Assembly: GCF_040436345.1 (NCBI RefSeq)
Contig: NC_133238.1
Location: forward strand, 5,582,150 to 5,646,149
Length of the DNA stretch: 64,000 nucleotides
From: Pagrus major
Taxonomy: Eukaryota; Chordata; Actinopteri; Spariformes; Sparidae
Direction of reading: 5' to 3'
In this document: piece by piece, positions 44,856 to 55,073 of the stretch
Numbering within the stretch: position 1 is the stretch's first letter
Layout: each line of letters opens with the position of its first letter
Translations under genes and position numbers: made by a program
The notes under the pieces: model-generated
What the model saw: the letters and a program-made list of their open reading frames with translations, nothing else
What the model was told of the DNA's origin: nothing
Databases searched by the model: none

Positions 44856-45500
44856 GAGTTGGAACAGTCTGACACAGGATGGCCTTTCCCAGGCTCAGCC
44901 CCCTGGCTGACGGTGCCTCTGGGGGGATAATAGCAGAGTTAGGTGCCTTGGGCAATTTGCTCATCCTCATTGGGCACTAAAAGTTGCTGCAAATTCAAAA
45001 ACACTGGTGCGACTTGACGAGGGTGGCTGGTCCACACATTGTGCCTGTTTTGTGTCCTTTTTCCAGCGATCCATCGCTCGGCAAAATAGAAAAATAACAC
45101 TCCGTCAACGGCCACTTGGCATGATGTCTCCGCCCAGTCTGAATGCAACCAGAGACAATGTGCCGCACAAAAGCCTACCAGTAGGCATTCCAGCAATGGA
45201 CACGTCCAGACCACATTTCTTATGCAATGCCTCGCAGAGGAGGAGACGCAACAAGGTTTGTGCCGTCTCTAGCAGGCCACGCCCACTCTGCCCTTTTACC
45301 GGGAAAACGGGTAACCCGCACGCAACGCACTGCGACACTGCAGACGCCGGTGTACTGCAACGCTGTGACTTTCAGGACGGATTGAAACGGTAACACAAGG
45401 ACCCCAAAGCAGCATTCAGAGGTTGAAGGTCGGCTTTCCGAGCTGCTCGGCAGAAAGCGCGGGAGACGAGCACTCACTTGTTTTTCTTCCACATTGTCAT

Positions 45501-45627
45501 CAGGGGAGAGCGCGGACGCAGTCCCCCACTACCACAAATTATGCAGTCGAGATTCCCACATTTGGGGAATTCGCAGGGGTCAGCACAACCGGAGTGCAAT
45601 GGCTGAGCCTCGCCCTGGGTGAACCAC
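45501..45627 (-). pseudogene. U1 snRNA 3' part (nt 38-164), split by LINE copy E
   Basis: U1 copy 41. The 5' part is at 50994-51027. Same break position as the other split copies. Confidence 0.96.
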
Positions 45628-45817
45628 TTTTCACTTTTTAGAAGCTTTTATTAATTTCAGTCAAAATTAGTTACAGACATACATTAATCCCACAATTAAA
45701 ATTGCCCAACACCAAGTAGATATTCTAATCAAATAAATAATAGTTACATTTCATTCAATAAACATTCTATTCAGCAGTTGTAACACCAAATAGATGTTCC
45801 ATTCAGTTTTCTTAATT

Positions 45818-48800
45818 TTAAAAAAGATCCATTAAAGCAACAGGAATTTTGTCAGTTTTCCACCAGTTTTTCATTTCTTGATCATTATACTTAATTCTAT
45901 CCCTAATGATGTAGTCCCTGACACCTGTAATGCCAACCTTTGCCACAGAATCAGGTGAAATAGAGAGCTTTCTGAAGGCAGTTAGGTTTCTGCATTTCCA
46001 GATACCTTCTTTGACACAGTTGATGATTGCCCACCACCTTTCATTTCTGTCCTTTTCATCTGTCTCAATGTTTCCATATAAAACATCCATTTCATTAGGG
46101 GCTCTAAAAAGGTCTGTTAACCATGGATTTAGAATTTCCCACACTGCCCTTGAAACAGCGCATGACCAAAAGCAGTGGGCCACATCTTCACCATCATTAC
46201 AATTTTTTATTGGACATTTAGCACTACGTGTGCATCGCCTTCTCAGTAAGAAGGCTCTTGTAGGGACACAATTTTGGGCTATCTTCCAGGCCAGGTCCTT
46301 ATGTACATTGAACAAAAATGGTAAGTTTACATTTTTCCAAACTCTGATGCATTTGCTCTCAGGTAGGATACCTACCGGCACAAGGCTAGAGGTCGGGGGT
46401 GAAAGGCACCCCTCCACATCAACCCTATCTATTTTACCTACCACAGACCAATCTAACTTTGCTACTTTAAAGAGTGTTAATGCTCTCTCGTATAGAGCTG
46501 GTCTACTTTCAGCATTGGGCGTACAAAGAGAAACCCTTTTACCCTTCCCTCGATACATCATGCGGCCTACCCAAAACTTGGCAAAATGAAACCAGAGACT
46601 GGTATTGCTCTCTGTAAAAACCGCATTTAAAATTGGTGTCAAAAAAAGGGCATCAAATTTGGCCCCCAACTCAGGTACAGCTTTCCCTCCTTTAACCAGA
46701 GGTTTGTACATGATGTCTCTTTTGACATGTTCTTGTTGGGAGCTCCAAATGAATTGAAACATGATGCGTCTCAAAGAGGTCAGGAATGTCTTGGGAGCTG
46801 GCAGAGTGGCTCCCAGAAAGGTCAAAGAGGCCAGAACCTCAGCCTTAATCACCAAAATTTTGCCAGTGAATGTTAGATCCCTCTCCTCCCACTGAAGCAA
46901 TTTCCCTTTGATAGCTGGTAATCTTGTTTCCCAATTTATGATTTCCATTCCCTTCCCAATTTCCACTCCCAAAATTTTTACCCTCTCTTCTTTTTCAACC
47001 AACCCTAAATCAGGCTTTCTTTCTGGCCAATTAAGGTAGAGGATCTCACTTTTGGCCCGGTTCAGTTTGGCCCCAGATGCTTGAGAAAATTGCTCACTCC
47101 ACTGGAGGGCTTTAACCATTGAATTATTGCTGGTACAAAGGATTGTCAAGTCATCCATATACAGGGACATTTTAGCCTCCTTTCCATTACTACCAGGGAC
47201 AGGAAGGCCCCGAATATCAGTGTCATGTTTTATCCCACAGGCCAGAGGCTCCATGGCTAGTACAAACAGGCTGACTGATAGCGGGCATCCCTGTCTGACC
47301 CCTGACTGGATCTTAATAGGTTCACTGAAGTGGCCATTAATGTTTACTCTACTAGAGCAATCAAAGTACAGTAAATTAATCCATGCCCTCAACTGTGGGC
47401 CAAACCCAAACCTCACCAGTGCTTCTTTGAGATACTCATGGCTTATTCTATCAAAGGCTTTTTCTAAATCCAGGCCAGCAATACATAGGGGTACATTGCG
47501 ATCTAAAGCATACAAGTATGAATCTCTTATTAAAGCAAGGTTATCACTCATGGAGCGACCTGGAACCACACAGGTCTGCTCGACCCCAACCAACCTCTCT
47601 ATTACCTCTTGTAGGCGAAGAAAGATTGCTTTTGCTAGAATCTTACGATCAACACCAAGGAGTGTAAGGGGGCGCCAGTTTTTAAGATCTTTTTTCTCAC
47701 CTTTCTTAAATAGAAGGGAAATGGTACCTTCCTTTAGGGATGGTGGTAACGACCCTAATTGGAGGCTCTCATTGTACATCTCCAAAAGAGGGGCCTTTAA
47801 CTCTGCCCAGAAGGTAGTATAAAATTCTTTTGGCAACCCATCTGCCCCAGGGGCCTTGTTATTTTGCATGCTTTCTACTGCTTTGGTGAGTTCACTCAGA
47901 GATATTTTACTGTCAAGCTTCCCTTTAAATTCGTTAATATTTTTATCTACTTTAGATAGAAGGTTTTCTAAAGCTGTCTTATCTAAATCTTCACTTTTGT
48001 AAAGATCAGAGTAGAAGGAGTGTACACAACTTAGTATCTCATGTATTTCAGTTTTTTCTTGCCCCTCTTTATTCTTTAATCCTTCTATAAAGTTTTTAGG
48101 CCTAGCTAATTTCCTAAAAAAGTATCTAGAGCATTTTTCATTGTTTTCCATGTGGTGGACTCGGCTACGAATCAGTAGCCCCCGACTGGCCGCCGTGGAG
48201 AGGCGTAACATCTCTCTCTTCAATTGAGCTATATCCTCTGCAACATCTAGCCCGGCATAAGCCATTATATAAAATCTCTGCAGCTTTGCCTGATATTTCT
48301 GGAGCTTCAGACGTCTCTTTTTAGCAGTTCGTTTACCCACCTCTATGAAAAAAGTTTTTGCCCTAATCTTGACTTCTTCCCACCATTCCCCCACAGAGTT
48401 GAAGGAGGGCTTAAGAGAGAGCCATTGGTTAAGCTTCACCTTAAAATCATTGACCACCTTTGCATCTTGTAGTAGGGAAATATTCAGCTTCCATGAACCT
48501 CTACCTTTTTTGATGTTTTCTTTAAACATGAGAGAACATTCAATTTTATGATGGTCAGAGAAAAAAACTGGCGTGACTGCTGCATCTACAACCTGCAGCC
48601 CCCTTGATGTCAACAGAAAGTCTATTCTGGAATGGGTTCTGCCGTTGGACCAGGTATACCCAGGTAAACTCGGATTTTTTAAGCGGTAAACATCTATCAG
48701 TCTAAAATCTTTAATAATGTTTTTTAGGATTTCAGAACTGGAGTCCAGCCTTACTGTGGAGGTGGTTAACTTTTCTTTTTTGCTTACCAAGCAGTTGAAA

Positions 48801-49243
48801 TCGCCACCCAGAATGACCTCTCTGTTACACAACAAAAGGGGTTGTAATTCTTTGAGCACTGTTAACCGTTCTCGGAGCTCAACAGGGCAATACACATTGA
48901 TTACTCTTAACTTAGCGTTAAACAGTGAAACATCAACACATAGAATTCTCCCATCTATCACACGTTGTACCTTCTGGATGATAAAATCATGCCCTCTAAA
49001 TAATACTGCAACCCCTGAAGATCTGTTTTTGTTGTCGCCTGACCATACTGATGGGCCGTGGCTCCATCTCTCCTCGAAGACCTTGTAATTCTCTCTATAG
49101 GATACATTACATTCTTGAAGTAGGAAGATGTCATTACCCTCTGAGTGTAGAAAAGTGAAGGCTGATGAGCACTTTACTGGGTCATTTAGTCCTCTAGTAT
49201 TGAGGGATGCTATAGAGAGAGGAGCCATAGAAGTGCAGTTCAA
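45818..49243 (-). CDS. LINE ORF2: APE endonuclease and reverse transcriptase (copy E)
   Basis: 1141 aa. It shares I183, I293, S647, T773 and E787 with copy D, keeps G687 as in C, and has a private G811. Endonuclease, YMDD and C-terminal CCHC residues are all present. Confidence 0.95.
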   Translation of the reverse strand: MNCTSMAPLSIASLNTRGLNDPVKCSSAFTFLHSEGNDIFLLQECNVSYRENYKVFEERWSHGPSVWSGDNKNRSSGVAVLFRGHDFIIQKVQRVIDGRILCVDVSLFNAKLRVINVYCPVELRERLTVLKELQPLLLCNREVILGGDFNCLVSKKEKLTTSTVRLDSSSEILKNIIKDFRLIDVYRLKNPSLPGYTWSNGRTHSRIDFLLTSRGLQVVDAAVTPVFFSDHHKIECSLMFKENIKKGRGSWKLNISLLQDAKVVNDFKVKLNQWLSLKPSFNSVGEWWEEVKIRAKTFFIEVGKRTAKKRRLKLQKYQAKLQRFYIMAYAGLDVAEDIAQLKREMLRLSTAASRGLLIRSRVHHMENNEKCSRYFFRKLARPKNFIEGLKNKEGQEKTEIHEILSCVHSFYSDLYKSEDLDKTALENLLSKVDKNINEFKGKLDSKISLSELTKAVESMQNNKAPGADGLPKEFYTTFWAELKAPLLEMYNESLQLGSLPPSLKEGTISLLFKKGEKKDLKNWRPLTLLGVDRKILAKAIFLRLQEVIERLVGVEQTCVVPGRSMSDNLALIRDSYLYALDRNVPLCIAGLDLEKAFDRISHEYLKEALVRFGFGPQLRAWINLLYFDCSSRVNINGHFSEPIKIQSGVRQGCPLSVSLFVLAMEPLACGIKHDTDIRGLPVPGSNGKEAKMSLYMDDLTILCTSNNSMVKALQWSEQFSQASGAKLNRAKSEILYLNWPERKPDLGLVEKEERVKILGVEIGKGMEIINWETRLPAIKGKLLQWEERDLTFTGKILVIKAEVLASLTFLGATLPAPKTFLTSLRRIMFQFIWSSQQEHVKRDIMYKPLVKGGKAVPELGAKFDALFLTPILNAVFTESNTSLWFHFAKFWVGRMMYRGKGKRVSLCTPNAESRPALYERALTLFKVAKLDWSVVGKIDRVDVEGCLSPPTSSLVPVGILPESKCIRVWKNVNLPFLFNVHKDLAWKIAQNCVPTRAFLLRRRCTRSAKCPIKNCNDGEDVAHCFWSCAVSRAVWEILNPWLTDLFRAPNEMDVLYGNIETDEKDRNERWWAIINCVKEGIWKCRNLTAFRKLSISPDSVAKVGITGVRDYIIRDRIKYNDQEMKNWWKTDKIPVALMDLF

Positions 49244-49283
49244 AGGGGTGAAGAGGGTTAGTTCAGTGACAACTATGTAACAT

Positions 49284-50891
49284 CTACTTTTTCTTAATTA
49301 TCTTCTTTTTCTTTGGTTTCACATCTCTTTCCACCTTTCTTGACATGTCTTTTATCTGTGTTGTAGATGTAAAAGCAACTACAACATCTTGCTCAAGAAA
49401 GGGGTTTGATGTGGGGGAGGAAACGGGCCAGTTGGAATGAGGTAACACAGAAGAGGTCGAGGGGGAGGATTCACCTGATGGGGGGGACTCATTTACCCGT
49501 TTTCTTGAAGGAGAGTCCACTGTGTCTGGTACCAAGGTGGTGGCAATGGGAAGGGGCAAAGAGGTCAGTAAGGACTGGGAGGCATCTTCAGCCCGTTCCA
49601 TGGAGGTCTGGGAGCTGGGATCTGGCACTGATGCAAGGTTGACTGTAGATGTTGACCTCGGGCGTTGGCCATCCAATGATGAGGAGGCAGATGAGTCTGG
49701 TCCCTGATGGATGGTGATGATTGGCAGCAGGGATGTTGAGCCCTCAACTTCCTCGAAGAGAGAATTGGCCGTTGGTTCTTGTTTCAAGGTAGCTGCATGA
49801 GGAGAGATGCTAGCCAGCAGGTTGTCCAGACGGTTCCCTGCCTCCTGTAGAGTCATCGGTGTCAACTCTGTCCTTGAGCTGGAGCCAGGTTCGGGAGGAT
49901 GGTCTGCTTGATGGAAAGCAGTGAGGTCCATTGTGGAGGCAGGGGAGTTGAATGCTTCGTCGTCATTCTCTAATAGCCCAGCGCTCCAGTCCAAGACTCG
50001 TGTTCCCTCTTGTACCTCCTCCTCCAGGTCCAACACCGGTTCTTCACTTGGCTGTTGGAGTGCAGGGCCAGATGGCTGTCGCACTGGGCTTGTATGTTGA
50101 GAGGGCGCCTGATTGTTGCCAGAGTTTTCAGCAATGTGGTCTTGGCCTAAAGAAACAATTGATCTTACTGTGGACAGTTTCAGCCGGTTGAAGTATGCTT
50201 GAGGGCAGTCTTTAAAGCGATGTTGGGCTGAGGCACAGAGATTGCATTTTACAGGGGTTGGACATTGGGCTGTTGTATGGTCGAATGCTTTGCAGTTCCT
50301 GCAGATGTCCACCGTACATGCAGCAGCCAGATGTTCTAGGCTGCCGCATTTACGACATTCTTTTGGCTGACCAGAGTAGAACACAGACCCTCTGAAGGCT
50401 CCCAACTGGATGGTGCTTGGGAGATGCTGGAGGACCCCCTGTCGCCTTATGAGACGCACTTGAAATCGTCTGGTGCCTGTCTTGATTCCATCTATGTCAA
50501 CAACTTCCATGGCATGAATCACCTCACAGTACCGAGCCATCCATGTCCAAACATCCTGGTTCCTGACTCTCTCAGAGAAAATCATTACATGTACTGTTTT
50601 CAGGTCTCTCTCTGCCAAAGGTGACATAATAATGTTCTTGAAGCTTGTTGTTGACTTTTTCTTGATTTCAAACTTTTCCAGGCAATTTTCGTAGTATCGT
50701 GTTGTTGTAAATATCACCTCAAAGATCTTCTTACCCGGAAATGCAAAAACGTAGTCAAGCTGGTTGGTGGAAATGCCAAGTTCTTTTTGCAAAATCTGTC
50801 TGCTGAATTGCAGCCGGTCCATCTGAAGATCTTCCAGAAGGTCGAAGCGGACAGCATTCCTGCGGTTGGCTTGATTGTTTCCTAACGCCAT
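49284..50891 (-). CDS. LINE ORF1: triple-CCHC nucleic-acid-binding protein (copy E)
   Basis: 535 aa, three CCHC knuckles kept. Differences from copy C are N69, F203 (shared with D) and F234, the last just after knuckle 3. Otherwise the disordered region matches C more than D, so ORF1 and ORF2 of the three copies do not give the same tree. Confidence 0.92.
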   Translation of the reverse strand: MALGNNQANRRNAVRFDLLEDLQMDRLQFSRQILQKELGISTNQLDYVFAFPGKKIFEVIFTTTRYYENCLEKFEIKKKSTTSFKNIIMSPLAERDLKTVHVMIFSERVRNQDVWTWMARYCEVIHAMEVVDIDGIKTGTRRFQVRLIRRQGVLQHLPSTIQLGAFRGSVFYSGQPKECRKCGSLEHLAAACTVDICRNCKAFDHTTAQCPTPVKCNLCASAQHRFKDCPQAYFNRLKLSTVRSIVSLGQDHIAENSGNNQAPSQHTSPVRQPSGPALQQPSEEPVLDLEEEVQEGTRVLDWSAGLLENDDEAFNSPASTMDLTAFHQADHPPEPGSSSRTELTPMTLQEAGNRLDNLLASISPHAATLKQEPTANSLFEEVEGSTSLLPIITIHQGPDSSASSSLDGQRPRSTSTVNLASVPDPSSQTSMERAEDASQSLLTSLPLPIATTLVPDTVDSPSRKRVNESPPSGESSPSTSSVLPHSNWPVSSPTSNPFLEQDVVVAFTSTTQIKDMSRKVERDVKPKKKKIIKKK

Positions 50892-50993
50892 GCTGGTCCT
50901 CTGGCCAGAAAGGAGCCGGTATGATATAGCCGCCGACGCTATTTACTTTATTGTGCCCCATACACCGCTCGACAACAATAGAGTCAGTTGATA

Positions 50994-51027
50994 CTTGATC
51001 ATGGTATCTCCCCTGCCAGGTAAGTAT
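50994..51027 (-). pseudogene. U1 snRNA 5' part (nt 1-34) of split copy 41
   Basis: Ends at CAAG against the 5' end of LINE copy E. The PSE of this unit carries the -53 change (plus strand ggcggacgg), shared with copy 44. The far spacer has gatctgctcgg. Confidence 0.95.
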
Positions 51028-51672
51028 GAGTTGGAACAGTCTGACACAGGATGGCCTTTCCCAGGCTCAGCCCCCTGGCGGACGGTGCCTCTGGGGGGAT
51101 AATAGCAGAGTTAGGTGCCTTGGGCAATTTGCTCATCCTCATTGGGCACTAAAAGTTGCTGCAAATTCAAAAACACTGGTGCGACTTGACGAGGGTGGCT
51201 GGTCCACACATTGTGCCTGTTTTGTGTCCTTTTTCCAGCGATCCATCGCTCGGCAAAATAGAAAAATAACACTCCGTCAACGGCCACTTGGCATGATGTC
51301 TCCGCCCAGTCTGAATGCAACCAGAGACAATGTGCCGCACAAAAGCCTACCAGTAGGCATTCCAGCAATGGACGCGTCCAGACCACATTTCTTATGCAAT
51401 GGCTCGCAGAGGAGGAGACGCAACAAGGTTTGTGCCGTCTCTAGCAGGCCACGCCCACTCTGCCCTTTTACCGGGAAAACGGGTAACCCGCACGCAACGC
51501 ACTGCGACACAGCAGACGCCGGTGTACTGCAACGCTGTGACTTTCAGGACGGATTGAAACGGTAACACAAGGACCCCAAAGCAGCATTCAGAGGTTGAAG
51601 GTCGGCTTTCCGATCTGCTCGGCAGAAAGCGCGGGAGACGAGCACTCACTTGTTTTTCTTCCACATTGTCAT

Positions 51673-51836
51673 CAGGGGAGAGCGCGGACGCAGTCCCCCA
51701 CTACCACAAATTATGCAGTCGAGATTCCCACATTTGGGGAATTCGCAGGGGTCAGCACAACCGGAGTGCAATGGCTGAGCCTCGCCCTGGGTGAACCACC
51801 TTCTTGATCATGGTATCTCCCCTGCCAGGTAAGTAT
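51673..51836 (-). ncRNA. U1 snRNA gene, copy 42
   Basis: Reference U1 sequence. tgtggggata by the PSE and a private ccctttaaccg in the spacer. Confidence 0.97.
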
Positions 51837-52481
51837 GAGTTGGAACAGTCTGACACAGGATGGCCTTTCCCAGGCTCAGCCCCCTGGCTGACGGTGCCTC
51901 TGTGGGGATAATAGCAGAGTTAGGTGCCTTGGGCAATTTGCTCATCCTCATTGGGCACTAAAAGTTGCTGCAAATTCAAAAACACTGGTGCGACTTGACG
52001 AGGGTGGCTGGTCCACACATTGTGCCTGTTTTGTGTCCTTTTTCCAGCGATCCATCGCTCGGCAAAATAGAAAAATAACACTCCGTCAACGGCCACTTGG
52101 CATGATGTCTCCGCCCAGTCTGAATGCAACCAGAGACAATGTGCCGCACAAAAGCCTACCAGTAGGCATTCCAGCAATGGACGCGTCCAGACCACATTTC
52201 TTATGCAATGCCTCGCAGAGGAGGAGACGCAACAAGGTTTGTGCCGTCTCTAGCAGGCCACGCCCACTCTGCCCTTTAACCGGGAAAACGGGTAACCCGC
52301 ACGCAACGCACTGCGACACAGCAGACGCCGGTGTACTGCAACGCTGTGACTTTCAGGACGGATTGAAACGGTAACACAAGGACCCCAAAGCAGCATTCAG
52401 AGGTTGAAGGTCGGCTTTCCGAGCTGCTCGGCAGAAAGCGCGGGAGACGAGCACTCACTTGTTTTTCTTCCACATTGTCAT

Positions 52482-52645
52482 CAGGGGAGAGCGCGGACGC
52501 AGTCCCCCACTACCACAAATTATGCAGTCGAGATTCCCACATTTGGGGAATTCGCAGGGGTCAGCACAACCGGAGTGCAATGGCTGAGCCTCGCCCTGGG
52601 TGAACCACCTTCTTGATCATGGTATCTCCCCTGCCAGGTAAGTAT
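52482..52645 (-). ncRNA. U1 snRNA gene, copy 43
   Basis: Reference U1 sequence. V-type spacer with cttgggggata. This unit is 810 bp because of a private cttttacgag (common form ctttccgag). Confidence 0.97.
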
Positions 52646-53291
52646 GAGTTGGAACAGTCTGACACAGGATGGCCTTTCCCAGGCTCAGCCCCCTGGCTGA
52701 CGGTGCCTCTTGGGGGATAATAGCAGAGTTAGGTGCCTTGGGCAATTTGCTCATCCTCATTGGGCACTAAAAGTTGCTGCAAATTCAAAAACACTGGTGC
52801 GACTTGACGAGGGTGGCTGGTCCACACATTGTGCCTGTTTTGTGTCCTTTTTCCAGCGATCCATCGCTCGGCAAAATAGAAAAATAACACTCCGTCAACG
52901 GCCACTTGGCATGATGTCTCCGCCCAGTCTGAATGCAACCAGAGACAATGTGCCGCACAAAAGCCTACCAGTAGGCATTCCAGCAATGGACGTGTCCAGA
53001 CCACATTTCTTATGCAATGCCTCGCAGAGGAGGAGACGCAACAAGGTTTGTGCCGTCTCTAGCAGGCCACGCCCACTCTGCCCTTTTACCGGGAAAACGG
53101 GTAACCCGCACGCAACGCACTGCGACACAGCAGACGCCGGTGTACTGCAACGCTGTGACTTTCAGGACGGATTGAAACGGTAACACAAGGACCCCAAAGC
53201 AGCATTCAGAGGTTGAAGGTTGGCTTTTACGAGCTGCTCGGCAGAAAGCGCGCCAGACGAGCACTCACTTGTTTTTCTTCCACATTGTCAT

Positions 53292-53455
53292 CAGGGGAGA
53301 GCGCGGACGCAGTCCCCCACTACCACAAATTATGCAGTCGAGATTCCCACATTTGGGGAATTCGCAGGGGTCAGCACAACCGGAGTGCAATGGCTGAGCC
53401 TCGCCCTGGGTGAACCACCTTCTTGATCATGGTATCTCCCCTGCCAGGTAAGTAT
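53292..53455 (-). ncRNA. U1 snRNA gene, copy 44
   Basis: Reference U1 sequence. Carries the -53 PSE change (ggcggacgg) and atggctcgc, like the unit at 51027. Confidence 0.97.
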
Positions 53456-54100
53456 GAGTTGGAACAGTCTGACACAGGATGGCCTTTCCCAGGCTCAGCC
53501 CCCTGGCGGACGGTGCCTCTGGGGGGATAATAGCAGAGTTAGGTGCCTTGGGCAATTTGCTCATCCTCATTGGGCACTAAAAGTTGCTGCAAATTCAAAA
53601 ACACTGGTGCGACTTGACGAGGGTGGCTGGTCCACACATTGTGCCTGTTTTGTGTCCTTTTTCCAGCGATCCATCGCTCGGCAAAATAGAAAAATAACAC
53701 TCCGTCAACGGCCACTTGGCATGATGTCTCCGCCCAGTCTGAATGCAACCAGAGACAATGTGCCGCACAAAAGCCTACCAGTAGGCATTCCAGCAATGGA
53801 CGCGTCCAGACCACATTTCTTATGCAATGGCTCGCAGAGGAGGAGACGCAACAAGGTTTGTGCCGTCTCTAGCAGGCCACGCCCACTCTGCCCTTTTACC
53901 GGGAAAACGGGTAACCCGCACGCAACGCACTGCGACACAGCAGACGCCGGTGTACTGCAACGCTGTGACTTTCAGGACGGATTGAAACGGTAACACAAGG
54001 ACCCCAAAGCAGCATTCAGAGGTTGAAGGTCGGCTTTCCGAGCTGCTCGGCAGAAAGCGCGGGAGACGAGCACTCACTTGTTTTTCTTCCACATTGTCAT

Positions 54101-54264
54101 CAGGGGAGAGCGCGGACGCAGTCCCCCACTACCACAAATTATGCAGTCGAGATTCCCACATTTGGGGAATTCGCAGGGGTCAGCACAACCGGAGTGCAAT
54201 GGCTGAGCCTCGCCCTGGGTGAACCACCTTCTTGATCATGGTATCTCCCCTGCCAGGTAAGTAT
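54101..54264 (-). ncRNA. U1 snRNA gene, copy 45
   Basis: Reference U1 sequence. tgtggggata, and gatctgctcgg in the spacer, shared with the unit at 51027. Confidence 0.97.
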
Positions 54265-54909
54265 GAGTTGGAACAGTCTGACACAGGATGGCCTTTCCCA
54301 GGCTCAGCCCCCTGGCTGACGGTGCCTCTGTGGGGATAATAGCAGAGTTAGGTGCCTTGGGCAATTTGCTCATCCTCATTGGGCACTAAAAGTTGCTGCA
54401 AATTCAAAAACACTGGTGCGACTTGACGAGGGTGGCTGGTCCACACATTGTGCCTGTTTTGTGTCCTTTTTCCAGCGATCCATCGCTCGGCAAAATAGAA
54501 AAATAACACTCCGTCAACGGCCACTTGGCATGATGTCTCCGCCCAGTCTGAATGCAACCAGAGACAATGTGCCGCACAAAAGCCTACCAGTAGGCATTCC
54601 AGCAATGGACGCGTCCAGACCACATTTCTTATGCAATGCCTCGCAGAGGAGGAGACGCAACAAGGTTTGTGCCGTCTCTAGCAGGCCACGCCCACTCTGC
54701 CCTTTTACCGGGAAAACGGGTAACCCGCACGCAACGCACTGCGACACAGCAGACGCCGGTGTACTGCAACGCTGTGACTTTCAGGACGGATTGAAACGGT
54801 AACACAAGGACCCCAAAGCAGCATTCAGAGGTTGAAGGTCGGCTTTCCGATCTGCTCGGCAGAAAGCGCGGGAGACGAGCACTCACTTGTTTTTCTTCCA
54901 CATTGTCAT

Positions 54910-55073
54910 CAGGGGAGAGCGCGGACGCAGTCCCCCACTACCACAAATTATGCAGTCGAGATTCCCACATTTGGGGAATTCGCAGGGGTCAGCACAACCG
55001 GAGTGCAATGGCTGAGCCTCGCCCTGGGTGAACCACCTTCTTGATCATGGTATCTCCCCTGCCAGGTAAGTAT
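54910..55073 (-). ncRNA. U1 snRNA gene, copy 46
   Basis: Reference U1 sequence. Private tgtggagata by the PSE and cgcatcgcac in the spacer. Confidence 0.97.

Larger units (their letters stand above)
45628..50993 (-). mobile_element. U1-targeting Tx1-like LINE, copy E, full length
   Basis: A 5366-bp element with both ORFs open and the same U1 junctions as C and D (nt 34 on the 5' side, nt 38 on the 3' side). Closest to D. The flanking U1 spacers (copy 40 type on one side, a cggacgg PSE type on the other) are unlike those of C and D. Confidence 0.95.

Noticed and set aside
37838-50993. LINE D and E as one insertion copied by array expansion
   Set aside because: Flanking units on both sides carry different spacer markers and the ORFs differ by private changes, so separate insertions are more likely. 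Gene conversion cannot be ruled out.
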